The notes below the pieces were generated by a model that worked only from the letters and a program-made list of their open reading frames with translations, was not told where the DNA came from and ran no database searches. This document shows, piece after piece, positions 18,307 to 29,300 of a DNA stretch of 64,000 nucleotides. The translations under genes were made by a program, and so were the position numbers. The DNA is from Oceanobacter mangrovi (GTDB lineage: Bacteria; Pseudomonadota; Gammaproteobacteria; Pseudomonadales; Oceanobacteraceae), in contig NZ_JAHXZR010000001.1 of NCBI RefSeq assembly GCF_019740315.1, positions 558,001 to 622,000 of the forward strand, in the 5' to 3' direction. The number at the start of each line of letters is the position of its first letter. The first letter of the stretch is position 1.

Positions 18307-18801
18307 TCAGAGCAAACTGACCGTCAGTGGCTGCGGGCCACTCAGTTTGATCAGCTGACCTTCTGCCAGTGCCAGCCGGGCACCACAGAGATCCGGTTGA
18401 ATCGGCAGTTCGCGGCGACCGATATCAAACAGCGATACCAGAATGATGGACGCTGGCCGACCATAGTCAAACAACTCGTTGATCGCAGCGCGCACCGTGC
18501 GGCCGCTCATGATGACATCGTCAACCAGCACAATGTGGCGGTCTTCAATCGACTCTGGCAGTTCCGAACCTTTTACCTGTGGATGCAGACCATGACGTTC
18601 AAAGTCATCGCGGTAGAAGCTGATATCAACGCTGAAGAGCGGTTCTTCCAGTGTCATCTGGCTGTGCAAAATGTCGGCGACCCAAACGCCACCGGTACGA
18701 ATACCAACCATCAAGGGGTTGTCGATACCACGCTGTTGCAACAGTGACTGCAGGTCAGCGGTCAGTTGCTGGCAGGTTTGCTGGATATCGGGTAATTGCA
18801 T
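18307..18801 (-). CDS. pyrR: PyrR pyrimidine regulator / uracil phosphoribosyltransferase
   Basis: A 164-residue PyrR protein. The PRPP-binding loop VLVDDVIMSGRTVRAAI and the N-terminal GIRTGGVWVA are diagnostic. In Gram-positive bacteria PyrR binds pyr mRNA; in gammaproteobacteria its regulatory role is less clear. I saw no anti-terminator-like structure in the 122 bases before pyrB. It follows ruvX by 13 bases and leads into pyrB. Confidence 0.95.
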   Translation of the reverse strand: MQLPDIQQTCQQLTADLQSLLQQRGIDNPLMVGIRTGGVWVADILHSQMTLEEPLFSVDISFYRDDFERHGLHPQVKGSELPESIEDRHIVLVDDVIMSGRTVRAAINELFDYGRPASIILVSLFDIGRRELPIQPDLCGARLALAEGQLIKLSGPQPLTVSLL

Positions 18802-18814
18802 AAGGATCTCCCTG

Positions 18815-19267
18815 TTACTCCGTGGCTGAACGGGGATGTTCGTTCATCCAGCTTTCAAGAATCAATTGTGCCGCCAGACCATCAACGGAATGACGACCAA
18901 AATCACGTTCGCCGCTGTCGGCAATCACCATACCCTTGGCTTCGTAACTACTGAGGCGTTCGTCATGGGTATAGCTGGGCTTGTGCAGGCGGCCTTCGAG
19001 ACGACGGGAAAACTTGGCGGCGCGACGACTCATTTCGCTGTCGCTGCCATCCATATTCAGCGGCAGGCCGGTGACAAAGGCATCCGGTTGCCATTCCTTC
19101 ACCAGTGCCTCGAGCTGATTCCAGTCGGGCACCCCATCTTTGGCTCGAATCGGCTCCAGCGCGCGGCTGCTGCCAGTGAGGCGTTGACCAATGGCAACGC
19201 CAAAACGCTTGGTGCCAAAGTCAAACGCCATGACATGGATAATACGATCGGGGATATTGCTGCTCAT
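18815..19267 (-). CDS. ruvX: RuvX / YqgF putative Holliday junction resolvase
   Basis: A 150-residue RNase H-fold protein with MAFDFGTKRFGVAIG, VTGLPLNMDG, and the acidic residues in THDERLSSYEA and SVDGLAAQLIL. The E. coli homologue is essential and involved in pre-16S rRNA processing. It overlaps yqgE by one base and precedes pyrR, as in Pseudomonas. Confidence 0.95.
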   Translation of the reverse strand: MSSNIPDRIIHVMAFDFGTKRFGVAIGQRLTGSSRALEPIRAKDGVPDWNQLEALVKEWQPDAFVTGLPLNMDGSDSEMSRRAAKFSRRLEGRLHKPSYTHDERLSSYEAKGMVIADSGERDFGRHSVDGLAAQLILESWMNEHPRSATE

Positions 19268-19827
19268 CAGGCGTGTCCGGCCTGATCCGATAACATGGCG
19301 GCCGACACGCCCAAGCGGGCCAGTGCCGTTTGGTAGAGCTGGTCGGTGGGAGTATGGAACAGCAACTCTTCGTCGGCTTCGACGTTGAGCCAGCTGTTGG
19401 CAAGGATTTCCTCATCCAGCTGGCCAGCACTCCAGCCGGCGTAACCCAGTGCCAGCCGGTAGGCCAGCGGCCCTTCGCCCTTGCCTATGGCAACCAGAAT
19501 ATCTTTTGAGGAGGTCAGTCGGGCAATCGGGCTGACTGTCAGAGTCGCCTGGTAATCCGTTTGCTGGTTATGCAGGATAAAACCCTGTTCACTACTGACC
19601 GGGCCACCACTGAGCATGGCCGGATTGATTTGTGGCTGGCGAAAAATATCCAGTTGATCACAAACCTGGGCAAAGTCGATGTTGGTGGGTTTGTTCAGTA
19701 CCAGTCCCATGGCTCCATGCTCATCATGTTCGCACAGGTAGGTAACTGTGCCTTCAAACCAGCTGTCCTGCAGCTGTGGCATGGCGATCAGTAGCTGATT
19801 CTTCAGACTGCTGAGTTGTCTCATCAA
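19267..19827 (-). CDS. algH: YqgE/AlgH family protein
   Basis: A 186-residue YqgE/AlgH protein: LKNQLLIAMPQLQDSWFEGTV, HDEHGAMGLVLNKPT and LGYAGWSAGQLDEEI match the family start to end. AlgH was linked to alginate regulation in Pseudomonas; its biochemical activity is unknown. It overlaps the TonB-like gene upstream and ruvX downstream by a few bases, so all are translationally linked. Confidence 0.94.
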   Translation of the reverse strand: MMRQLSSLKNQLLIAMPQLQDSWFEGTVTYLCEHDEHGAMGLVLNKPTNIDFAQVCDQLDIFRQPQINPAMLSGGPVSSEQGFILHNQQTDYQATLTVSPIARLTSSKDILVAIGKGEGPLAYRLALGYAGWSAGQLDEEILANSWLNVEADEELLFHTPTDQLYQTALARLGVSAAMLSDQAGHA

Positions 19828-20702
19828 GATCCTTCCGACAGATAGCGGTTACCTTTGAACTGCCAGGTGCGGATGATTTCCAGAATATCGGTGGACTTGC
19901 GCATTTCCTCGGTAAAAGGTGCGAAAGGCGCTGACATTCGCACGATCCGCAAGGCGGCATCGTCGAGTACCTTGCGGCCGGAAGATTCAAGAATCTCCAG
20001 GTTGTTGATGGTGCCATCAGGATTAATGGCAACCAGCACCCGCAGGCGGCAATCATCAAAGCAGTTCTCTGCCTCTCGAGGATAATTCAGAGTGCCAAGT
20101 TTTTCGATTTTTCGGCGCCAGTTATTCACGTAATAGGCGTCACTGGCTTTCATGGTGGACGCAGCAGTCAGGCGCTGGACCCTTGGGCGTTTGGCATAGG
20201 CCTGACGCATGGTGTCGAGCTTGGCTTCGAGGCTGGCCATTTCGAGGCTGCGTTGCAGCAGCATTTTCTGGTCGCCTTCCGGTACTGGTTTGGCTTCGAC
20301 AGGCGCATCTTGCGGCACTGACTGGGCTTTGAAGCGGGTGTCAGAGGTGGTGGTTACCTTGTTTTGCTCAACCGGATTTGGTTTGGGCGCACTGACCTGC
20401 TGTTCCTGAACCGAAGATTCCTTGATGTCGTTATTGTGAAACGGGGCTTCGACATCGGTAGTCAGCATGCGGGCTTCTTCTTCGGTACCGCTGCCTTGCT
20501 GGTTTTCCTGGGCCAGGAAATCAGCCTTGTCAGGGGCCTTGTCGCTTTTGTAGCTGGCGAGAGTGACTTCCAGAGTGCTGGCAATATGGCTTTTGTCTTC
20601 GGCGCTGAAACTGATGCCGAGGATGATCAGTGCATGTAACAGCACCGCCAGAAACAGCGTAAAGGTGAGGCGATCGGAGCTGGATACAGCGACAGCAGAC
20701 AT
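19824..20702 (-). CDS. tonB3: TonB-family energy transducer (TonB3-like)
   Basis: A 292-residue inner-membrane protein. A single helix (about residues 13-30) is followed by a charged periplasmic linker rather than a proline-rich one, and a C-terminal TonB domain (NYPREAE, LRVLVAINPDGTI, LDDAALRIVR, RTWQFKGN). The C-terminal domain has a close Cys pair (CFDDC). In Pseudomonas tonB3 lies at the same place and is needed for twitching motility, which fits the pil-chp genes nearby. The gene symbol rests on synteny. Confidence 0.85.
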   Translation of the reverse strand: MSAVAVSSSDRLTFTLFLAVLLHALIILGISFSAEDKSHIASTLEVTLASYKSDKAPDKADFLAQENQQGSGTEEEARMLTTDVEAPFHNNDIKESSVQEQQVSAPKPNPVEQNKVTTTSDTRFKAQSVPQDAPVEAKPVPEGDQKMLLQRSLEMASLEAKLDTMRQAYAKRPRVQRLTAASTMKASDAYYVNNWRRKIEKLGTLNYPREAENCFDDCRLRVLVAINPDGTINNLEILESSGRKVLDDAALRIVRMSAPFAPFTEEMRKSTDILEIIRTWQFKGNRYLSEGS

Positions 20703-20832
20703 GAGGTGTATTCGTAAGCTTGCGAGTAAAGGTCAATAACCGGGTTCAATAATGAGACCGGAGTCTGCTCTGATCGTGGGGCTTTGTCTAGCGAACAGGG
20801 CGCATAAAGCGCACCCTGTTCACAAAGCGACA

Positions 20833-21780
20833 TCAGTGCAACTTGGCCAGCAAACAACTGATCAGCTGTTCAGCCACGTCAATACCACTGTCGCGGCTGA
20901 TTTCCCGCACGCAGGTTGGGCTGGTGACGTTGATTTCCGTCAAATTGCTGCCGATCACGTCAAGACCAACAAAATAAAGGCCGCGTTTTTTCAGTTCGGG
21001 GCCAACGATACTGGCGATGCGTTTGTCGTCTTCGGTCAGTGGGCGGGTTTCACCACGACCACCGGCGGCGAGATTGCCACGGGTCTCGCCACTGGCCGGA
21101 ATGCGCGCCAGGCAGTAGGGCACAGGTTCGCCATCGATCATCAGAATGCGCTTGTCTCCGTCGACAATGGCAGGAATATATTTCTGCGCCATGATTTGTT
21201 GCTGGCCATGACTGGTCAGGGTTTCGATGATGACGCTGACGTTGGGATCATCTTGCTTGAGGCGGAAAATCGACGCGCCACCCATACCATCGAGTGGTTT
21301 GAAAATAACATCACCATGTTGCTGGTGGAATTGTTTCAGTAGCTGGCTGTTACGGGTCACCAGAGTTGGCGTCATCAGGTCGGGGAAGTGGGTTGCAAAG
21401 ACTTTCTCGTTACAGTCGCGCAGGCTTTGTGGTTTGTTGGCGACCAGAACGCCTTCCTTTTCGGCCAATTCAAGGATGTAGGTGCTGTAGATAAATTCAC
21501 CATCAAACGGTGGATCCTTGCGCATCAGCAGAATATCGAGGTCAGCCAGTGGCCGTTGTTGGTACTCCCCCATATCGAACCAGTGTTCGGGATTCATCTG
21601 TACGGTCAGGGGTGCCATTCGACCCATGGCACGACCCGAGTCAATGTATAGGTCGCTCTGTTCCAGATAATATAGCTCGCAACCAAGTCGCTGGGCGGCG
21701 TCCAACAATGCCAGGGTGGTGTCTTTTTTGAACGTGATTGTCGAGATTGGGTCCATTATGACCCCAAGTTTTCTGGCCAT
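20833..21780 (-). CDS. gshB: Glutathione synthetase
   Basis: About 315 residues of an ATP-grasp enzyme joining gamma-glutamylcysteine and glycine. LGVIMDPISTITFKKD, FKPLDGMGGASIFR and NVTSPTCVREI are conserved. The start giving MARKLGVIMDP was preferred over an ATG four codons upstream; neither has a strong SD. It is divergent from pilG, the usual arrangement in Pseudomonas. A TTGACA at 21861 in the gap may belong to the pilG promoter. Confidence 0.95.
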   Translation of the reverse strand: MARKLGVIMDPISTITFKKDTTLALLDAAQRLGCELYYLEQSDLYIDSGRAMGRMAPLTVQMNPEHWFDMGEYQQRPLADLDILLMRKDPPFDGEFIYSTYILELAEKEGVLVANKPQSLRDCNEKVFATHFPDLMTPTLVTRNSQLLKQFHQQHGDVIFKPLDGMGGASIFRLKQDDPNVSVIIETLTSHGQQQIMAQKYIPAIVDGDKRILMIDGEPVPYCLARIPASGETRGNLAAGGRGETRPLTEDDKRIASIVGPELKKRGLYFVGLDVIGSNLTEINVTSPTCVREISRDSGIDVAEQLISCLLAKLH

Positions 21781-21982
21781 GGCTAAGTCCATTAATTGAA
21801 AGAAAGTTCGGCGAAAATGTTAATTCTAACGCATTCATGACTCCGGGAAGTGAAACAGTTTTGACATTGTAACGTCCTAGCTTGGTAAATTAATGTGTGA
21901 TACAAACATGCACCGTAACGTAACCTGCGTGCGGTCGCGGCCAGTAATAGCAACACGATATCGGATGGTTTAAGGCCTTTTT

Positions 21983-22366
21983 ATGGACGACAACTTTCAA
22001 AACATCAAAGTGATGGTTATCGACGATAGCAAAACCATTCGTCGCACAGCAGAAACACTACTGAAGAAGGTCGGGTGTGAGGTTATTACCGCTACCGACG
22101 GGTTTGATGCCCTGGCAAAAATTGCCGACAGCAATCCAAATATCATCTTTGTCGACATTATGATGCCGCGTCTGGATGGTTATCAGACTTGTGCATTGAT
22201 CAAAAATAATTCCAAGTTCAAGTCAACTCCTGTCATTATGCTTTCCAGTAAAGACGGTTTGTTTGACAAGGCCAAGGGACGCATCGTTGGCTCTGATGAA
22301 TACCTCACCAAACCGTTCAGCAAGGACGAGCTGCTTGGCTCGATCCGACAATACGTAAAATCCTAA
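21983..22366 (+). CDS. pilG: PilG response regulator
   Basis: A 127-residue CheY-like receiver. Acidic pocket VIDDS, phospho-acceptor Asp in IIFVDIMMPRLDGYQT, and KPFSKDELLG are present. In Pseudomonas PilG is phosphorylated by ChpA and promotes pilus extension and cAMP production. It starts the pilGHIJK-chpABC operon. The SD is weak. Confidence 0.97.
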   Translation: MDDNFQNIKVMVIDDSKTIRRTAETLLKKVGCEVITATDGFDALAKIADSNPNIIFVDIMMPRLDGYQTCALIKNNSKFKSTPVIMLSSKDGLFDKAKGRIVGSDEYLTKPFSKDELLGSIRQYVKS

Positions 22367-22398
22367 GCAAGCACGCGAAGCATTAAGGGGTACATAAC

Positions 22399-22764
22399 AT
22401 GGCTCGCATTCTGGTAGTTGATGATTCTCCGACCGAAACCGAAGTGTTTCGTTCCATGTTGGAGAAAAATGGTCATGAGGTCCTTACAGCTGAAAATGGT
22501 GCTGACGGCGTGGCTTTGGCCAAGCAGGAAATGCCTGACGTTGTATTGATGGACATCGTGATGCCAGGCCTGAATGGTTTTCAGGCAACCCGTCAGCTCA
22601 CCAAGGACGCCGAAACTGCCCATATTCCCGTGGTTATCGTAACCACCAAGGATCAGGAAACAGACCGGGTTTGGGGTAAACGTCAAGGCGCCAGTGGTTA
22701 TTTGGTGAAGCCTGTCTCAGAAAGCATTCTGCTGTCTGAAATTAACTCGGTGATGGCGAAGTAA
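22399..22764 (+). CDS. pilH: PilH response regulator
   Basis: A 121-residue single-domain receiver with VVDDSPTE, VVLMDIVMPGLNGFQ and GASGYLVKPV. PilH is the second CheY-like protein of the Pil-Chp system and counteracts PilG, favouring pilus retraction. It lies 32 bases after pilG and 2 bases before pilI. Confidence 0.97.
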   Translation: MARILVVDDSPTETEVFRSMLEKNGHEVLTAENGADGVALAKQEMPDVVLMDIVMPGLNGFQATRQLTKDAETAHIPVVIVTTKDQETDRVWGKRQGASGYLVKPVSESILLSEINSVMAK

Positions 22765-22766
22765 TC

Positions 22767-23291
22767 ATGTCACCATTCGCCCTGCTTGTTGACATTGCCC
22801 GCCGCAGTCGCACCAATGCCTCAGAGCTGCCACAGCAAATTGAAGCTGTCAGTTATTGGCGTGGCGTGGGCTTTATGCTGGCAGGGCAGCAGTTTGTGAC
22901 CGATATGGGGCAGGTTGCGGAAATTTTGCAACCTCCTCGTTTGACCAAGGTGCCCGGCGTCAAAAGCTGGGTGCTGGGGGTCGCTAATGTGCGTGGACGT
23001 CTGGTACCAGTGATGGATTTGGCTGGTCTACTGGGATTGTCTTCGCGCGTTAACTGGCGTTCTCGCCGGGTACTGGTGATCGAGCAGGGCGATGTCCTGA
23101 CCGGTTTGCTGGTCGATGCGGTGTTGGGGATGCAGCAGTTTCCGGTCGATACCATGCGCAGTGTCAGTGAGGTTGAGGACAGCCTTGCTGACTTTGTGCA
23201 TTACGGCTTCGAAAAAAATGAAAAAGTCTGGTCGATCTTCCGGATCGACGAGTTGGTTCAGTCGTCCGATTTTTTACAAATCGCGGTGTAA
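22767..23291 (+). CDS. pilI: PilI CheW-like adaptor
   Basis: A 174-residue CheW-domain protein (VGFMLAGQQFVTDMGQVAEIL, GVANVRGRLVPVMDLAGLLGL) that couples the receptor PilJ to the kinase ChpA. It sits between pilH and pilJ. Confidence 0.96.
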   Translation: MSPFALLVDIARRSRTNASELPQQIEAVSYWRGVGFMLAGQQFVTDMGQVAEILQPPRLTKVPGVKSWVLGVANVRGRLVPVMDLAGLLGLSSRVNWRSRRVLVIEQGDVLTGLLVDAVLGMQQFPVDTMRSVSEVEDSLADFVHYGFEKNEKVWSIFRIDELVQSSDFLQIAV

Positions 23292-23350
23292 CCAATGTTT
23301 TGGGTTGATATCGGCCCCAACTGGCATGCAGTGAGTTTGGAGACAAAGGC

Positions 23351-25405
23351 ATGAGTTCAAAGACTGGTAGCGTCGCCTCGACGGTGTTGAAGAACGGTGT
23401 GAACGTAGCTCTCGCGGTTTTTCTGTTTATTTTCCTTGGTGTGTTTATCGGTCTGACGGTGGTGGTGAACAACGCCCAGAGCCGCGACGAACAGTACATT
23501 GAACATGCCGGTGAGCTGCGGGTACTGTCCCAGGAAATGGCGACCAACGCCGTGGAAGCTGCGTCTGGTACGGAAGACGCCTTTGGTCAGTTGCGTATCG
23601 CCCGTGAGAATTTTGAAAAGCGCTGGGGCTACCTTAAAAATGGTGACCCCGCGAACGGTTTGCCACCTGCTGATGTGGCAACCATGAGCAACGTGGAACA
23701 GGTCTGGAGTAGTGTTAGTCAAAACGCCGACCAGATTACCCGTGCTCAGGAAGTGATTCTGTCGCTCCACGAAGTGGCCGCGACTCTCTCCGAAACGATT
23801 CCACAGCTGCAGGTGGAATACGACGAAATCGTTGAAATCCTGCTGGACAACAATGCCCCAGCTGATCAGGTCGCGGTAGCCCAACGTCAGTCGTGGTTGG
23901 CTGAACGTATTATGCGTTCTGTTGCCAAGGTTCTGGCCGGTGGTGAAGACGCGGTAATGGCGGCGGACGCCTTCGGTCGCGACGCCTCTCTGTTCGGCCG
24001 GGTACTGAATGGTATGTTGCAGGGCAACGTGGCGATGAACATCTCCAAGGTAGAAGATGAAGAAGCCGTATTTGCCTTGTCTGAAGTTGCAGAGCTGTTT
24101 GAATTCGTATCAGGTTCAGTAGACGAGATTCTGGAAACTTCTCCGGAACTGTTCCAGGTTCGTGAAGCATCTGACTCTATCTTCCTGAATTCCCGTGTGT
24201 TGCTGAAGCAGACCTCCGAGCTGACTGACGCGATTCTGCAAAACGCTGACCAACGTACCCTGCTGCAAACAGTGGCTATCGGTGCCGGTATCCTCGCTGG
24301 TTTGATGTTGGTGTTTCTCGGTGTTTCCCTGTATCAGGGTACCCGCCGCGACCTGCAAGCGACTGAAAGCCAGAACCAGCAGAACCAGATGGCTATTTTG
24401 CGACTGCTGGACGAAATTGCTGACCTTGCGGATGGTGACCTGACAGCTTCGGCAACAGTAACCGAGGACTTCACGGGTGCGATTGCTGACTCCATCAACT
24501 ACGCGATCGACCAGATGCGCTCGCTGGTATCGGCGATTAACGAGACAGCGGTACAGGTATCCTCTGCTGCCCAGGAAACGCAGGCAACTGCGATGCACCT
24601 GGCGGAAGCATCCGAGCACCAGGCTCAGGAAATTGCTGGTGCCTCCGCGGCGATCAACGAAATGGCGGTGTCTATTGACCAGGTATCTGCCAACGCCTCC
24701 GAATCCTCTGCGGTAGCGGAGCGGTCGGTAGCGATCGCCAACAAGGGTGCCGAAGTGGTACAGGCAACCATCAACGGCATGGACAACATCCGTGAGCAGA
24801 TTCAGGAAACCTCCAAGCGTATTAAACGTCTGGGTGAATCCTCTCAGGAGATTGGTGACATCATCTCCCTGATTACCGACATTGCTGACCAAACCAACAT
24901 TCTGTCTCTGAACGCTGCTATTCAGGCATCCATGGCCGGTGACGCTGGCCGGGGCTTCGCGGTGGTAGCGGATGAAGTACAGCGCCTGGCGGAACGTTCC
25001 GCTGCTGCAACCAAGCAGATCGAGGCGCTGGTTAAAACGATTCAGAACGATACCAACGAAGCGGTAATCTCGATGGAACAAACCACCACAGAGGTGGTAC
25101 GTGGTGCTCGCCTGGCGCAAGACGCCGGTGTTGCCCTGGAAGAGATTGAAAACGTATCGAAAAACCTGGCGGAACTGATTCAGAACATTTCCAACGCCGC
25201 TCGTCAGCAGGCATCTTCCGCTGGCCATATTTCCAATACGATGAACGTTATTCAGGAAATTACCTCGCAGACTTCTGCAGGTACTACTGCTACTGCGAAA
25301 TCGATTGGTAATCTGGCGGAAATGGCCAACAAGCTGCGTGAATCTGTGGCGGGCTTCAAGCTGCCAGAGAGTGAAGCAGATGTCGATGTTCAGCGGGTAT
25401 TTTAA
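23351..25405 (+). CDS. pilJ: PilJ methyl-accepting chemotaxis protein
   Basis: A 684-residue receptor. Membrane helices lie near residues 17-37 and 303-326, enclosing a periplasmic PilJ-type helical domain. A HAMP-like region follows, then the MCP signalling domain with its conserved tip around residues 513-556 (LNAAIQASMAGDAGRGFAV, DEVQRLAERSA). PilJ senses surface contact through PilA and possibly phosphatidylethanolamine. PilK, next, is its methyltransferase. Confidence 0.97.
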   Translation: MSSKTGSVASTVLKNGVNVALAVFLFIFLGVFIGLTVVVNNAQSRDEQYIEHAGELRVLSQEMATNAVEAASGTEDAFGQLRIARENFEKRWGYLKNGDPANGLPPADVATMSNVEQVWSSVSQNADQITRAQEVILSLHEVAATLSETIPQLQVEYDEIVEILLDNNAPADQVAVAQRQSWLAERIMRSVAKVLAGGEDAVMAADAFGRDASLFGRVLNGMLQGNVAMNISKVEDEEAVFALSEVAELFEFVSGSVDEILETSPELFQVREASDSIFLNSRVLLKQTSELTDAILQNADQRTLLQTVAIGAGILAGLMLVFLGVSLYQGTRRDLQATESQNQQNQMAILRLLDEIADLADGDLTASATVTEDFTGAIADSINYAIDQMRSLVSAINETAVQVSSAAQETQATAMHLAEASEHQAQEIAGASAAINEMAVSIDQVSANASESSAVAERSVAIANKGAEVVQATINGMDNIREQIQETSKRIKRLGESSQEIGDIISLITDIADQTNILSLNAAIQASMAGDAGRGFAVVADEVQRLAERSAAATKQIEALVKTIQNDTNEAVISMEQTTTEVVRGARLAQDAGVALEEIENVSKNLAELIQNISNAARQQASSAGHISNTMNVIQEITSQTSAGTTATAKSIGNLAEMANKLRESVAGFKLPESEADVDVQRVF

Positions 25406-25424
25406 GATCTGGTGATTATGTTAT

Positions 25425-26312
25425 ATGAATCATCAGATTCGACCTGCTGGCAGTCAGTTACCAGAACTCAGTGATGAGCAGTTTGTTCGTTGGCAGGCGT
25501 TGCTTGAAGAGCGTACGGGGAACCGTATGCCAGAGCAGCGCCGGGTCTTCCTGCAAACCAGTATTGGTATTCGCATGCGCGAAATCGGCTGCAAGGATTT
25601 CTCCGAGTACTACACCAAGGTTGTCAATGGCCCGAGCGGGGCTATTGAATGGAATACCCTGGTTGATCGCCTGACGGTTCAGGAAACCCGTTTTTTTCGT
25701 GATCCCGACTCACTGGAGTTTGTCAGCCAGTATGTTGCCCGGACACTGAAAACAGCAGCAGCCCATGAAACACTGGAAATGTGGAGCGTGGGCTGCTCTT
25801 CCGGCGAGGAAGCCTACAGTCTGGCAATGGTGGCGGATTACCACTGGGGCCGGGCAGGGCGTCAATACGCCGTTACCGGAACCGACATCTCGACTTTTGT
25901 ACTCAAAAAAGCCCGTACGGCCGGTTATTCGACTGCTGCACTCGGCTGGATTCCGCACGAATATCAGAACGACTATTGCAATCTGGGTGATGACGGCAAG
26001 GTGCACGTGGTGGATAGCTTGCGTCAGCGCTGCTGTTTTACCCAGGTGAATTTGCTGAATCTGTCTGCCTTTCCCCTTCAGTCCCAACATGTCATTTATT
26101 GCCAGAATGTATTGATTTACTTCCGGCGTTGGCGGCGTAAGGAAATATTAAGTGAGCTGGCTGAACGCCTGGTACCAGGCGGGATTCTGGTTATCGGTCT
26201 GGGTGAAATTGTTGATTGGCACCACCCACTACTGGAACCGGTGAAGGGCGGCAAGCTAACTGCATTTGTCCGTAAGCATAACGACACTAAGATGGAGAGC
26301 GATCGGCGATGA
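25425..26312 (+). CDS. pilK: PilK CheR-type methyltransferase
   Basis: A 295-residue protein-glutamate methyltransferase. The CheR N-terminal helices, WSVGCSSGEEAYSLAM (SAM motif), TGTDIS and FRRWRRKEIL are visible. It methylates PilJ for adaptation. The last codons overlap the chpA start by four bases. Confidence 0.96.
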   Translation: MNHQIRPAGSQLPELSDEQFVRWQALLEERTGNRMPEQRRVFLQTSIGIRMREIGCKDFSEYYTKVVNGPSGAIEWNTLVDRLTVQETRFFRDPDSLEFVSQYVARTLKTAAAHETLEMWSVGCSSGEEAYSLAMVADYHWGRAGRQYAVTGTDISTFVLKKARTAGYSTAALGWIPHEYQNDYCNLGDDGKVHVVDSLRQRCCFTQVNLLNLSAFPLQSQHVIYCQNVLIYFRRWRRKEILSELAERLVPGGILVIGLGEIVDWHHPLLEPVKGGKLTAFVRKHNDTKMESDRR

Positions 26313-29300
26313 GTCAGGACTACATCGCCCTGGAATGGGTGAAGGGTGAGATCCAGGATACGCTCCAACAGGCCCAGCAGTCTTTGGAGGCTTACGGTGA
26401 GAATCCCCACGACAAGAGTCGTTTGAAATTCTGCTTCAGCTATTTGCATCAGGTACACGGTACCCTGCAGATGGTTGAATTCTACGGGGCTGCACTGCTG
26501 GCTGAGGAAATGGAGCTGGTCGCTTCCGCTTTGGCCGACGGACAGATTCGCAACGAACGTGATGGCCTGTCGATACTGATGCAGGCGATTATCCAGCTGC
26601 CGCACTATCTGGACCACGTCAAGGTTGGTAATCGTGACTTGCCGGTTGTGCTATTGCCTGTTCTAAATGAACTGCGCTCTGCCCGTGGCGAAAACCTGCT
26701 GTCGGAAACTGCACTGTTCAACCCTCGTATGGTTCGTCGGGCGGTACTGACTCCGGCCAAGCTGTCTCGTTATGCCCAAGATGATTTCAGCCAGTGGCTG
26801 CGCAAGGTACGTCAGATGTACCAGGCTGCCTCGGCACAACTGCTGCAAAATCGTCAGCCAGAGGTTGCCAAACAATACCTGTTAAAAGTATTTACCCGGC
26901 TTCACAGCGCCCTTGGCCATACGCCAAATGGTGTGGTGTGGCTGCCAGCCATGGCTTTTGCTGAATGGCTGACCGAGCAGGCCAGTATGCCAGCCAGCGC
27001 CAAGCTGTTGTTGCGTGAACTGGATACCATGCTGAAACAGCTGATGCAGGAAGGTGCAGGTATCCTGAACCACGCCGCTTCGGATGAGCTGGTCAAAAAC
27101 CTGTTGTTTTATATCGTTCGTACGGATGTCAAGGGCGAAGCCATTGCGCAGGCTCAGAAGGCCTACCATCTGGCAGAGGCGCTACCGAGCGAGGACGAGA
27201 TCCAACGTGAACGTGAAGCCCTTTCCGGACCAGATCGCGACACCATTGGCCAAGTGCTGACAGCGCTTGCTGAAGAGATTGCTGCCGTCAAGGAACGTCT
27301 CGATCTGGCCATGCGCGATCAGCAGGGCCGCGTTGAGCCAATCGGCCAGGTGATCCCGGCACTCAAGCAGGTCTGTGACACCATGGGCATGCTCGGCATT
27401 GGCCGGCCACGCAGTACGGTGCAGGATCAGCTGATAGTATTGAGTCGAATGGTCGATGACGGTACGACCGACAACGCCGCCTTGTTTGATGTTGCCGGTG
27501 CCCTGTTGTTCGTTGAAGCCACTCTGGCGGGCATGATTCGCGAAGGAAATCTGCAGGACAGTGGTGAAAGTGCAGCTCTGACTGACGCCCAGAAAGCCGT
27601 ATTGCGGGAAGCCCGTAATGTGCTGGAGCAGGTAAAGGACGCGATTGTTGCCTATGTCGGTAATCAGTGGAATACCGATGAACTCAACGACGTGCCAGCC
27701 TTGCTGTACACCATTGCTGGCTCATTGCGCATGGTGCCAATGCCAGACGTAGCACGAGTACTGAGTGTTGCCGCTCCCTTTGTTGAACAACTGATCGCCA
27801 GTGGTGAGCGGCCGGATTGGGCGACTCTGGATGGTTTTGCCGACGTGCTGTCCGGTGCTGAATATGTCATCGAACGTCACAACGGCAAAACTGATCTGTC
27901 GTCTGAAAAAGTACTCGACAAGGTCTGGGATGCACTTGAACAGATCACAGGTGTCAGCCGTCATGAAATCACGGCTGAGATAGATGAAGCTGGGGAAGAA
28001 GTTGCGGCAGCCACCGTTGAAATCGATGCGGCTGTTCAGCAAGCTCCGTTAGCCGAGTCGGTTCAAGTTGAAAAGGTGACTAATGATGTTACTGAAGCTG
28101 CTGTAGAAACGGTTGTTGAACCAGTCGCCATTGAAACAGCTGTTGTTGAAGTAACTGAGCCTCAGGTCACAGAAGCCCCTGTTGTTACAGAGCCCGTTGC
28201 TGTCGTTGAAGAATCCTCTCTGCCAGAGTCGGTTATTGCGGAAACCGCCGCCGATACTGTTGAGAGCGCTGAGGAAGCAGCTGTCGTAGCGCCAAGCAAT
28301 GCCGCTTCCCTGTTGCCGCCGGCACCAATACAGGTAGCAGATATACAGGCAGCGATTGATTCCGATCTGATAGATGAAGACATTATTGAAGTCTTCCTCG
28401 AAGAAGCATCCGAAGTTACGGCAACTCTGGACGAAGCCTGGCCTGTCTACCGGGCAGACAATTCCGATTCTGAAGCCCTGACTACCGTACGCCGTGCCTT
28501 TCATACCCTGAAGGGTAGCGGTCGAATGGTTCAGGCACTGATCATTGGCGAGCTGGCCTGGTCGGTTGAAAACCTCTTTAACCGGGTTATTGACCGTACG
28601 GTGGCGGTTACGCCACCACTGGTGGACCTGGTTGATCACGTCATCTCGGTATTACCGCTGATGATCGAGGACTTTCGTTTGCAGCGGACATCGTCAGTGG
28701 CGACCCAGCCGCTGATGGACTACGCCTTTGCCCTGGCCAGTGGTGTAGATGTTCCGGCGCTGGCACTGGTTACTGGTGCTGTTTTAGAAGCAGAGCCCGC
28801 AATTGAAGCGGATCATGTGGTCGCTGACGTTGTTGCCGACATCACCGAGACCGTTGAAGACGCTGAAGTTGTCGAGCTGGATGAAGATGACCTGGCCTTG
28901 CTGGAAGTTTTCTCGCAAGAGGCATCAGGTCATTTGGCCGTAGTTGGCGACTATTTGCAGACCGCCCGCGAACATGCTTTTGATTACCCGGTGTGTGATC
29001 AGGCGCAGCGTGCGCTGCATACCCTCAAAGGTAGTGCCCACATGGCTGGCCTGACCGGTATTGCTGCCGTGGCCGGGCCGATGGAGCGGCTACTGAAAGA
29101 GCTGCGGGCCTATTCGATTGGTAGTAGCGGGGAACTGGTTGAGTTACTGGAAGCCGGTTGCGACCTGATTAATGGTGGCCTGGAGAATCTGCAGAACCTG
29201 TCCTCCGCCGAACTGGCAGGTACCGCTGACTACCTTCAGCAATTGAATGACTTTGAAAGCCGAATCTACAGCCAGCTGAATAACGAGGATGTTGCCAGCA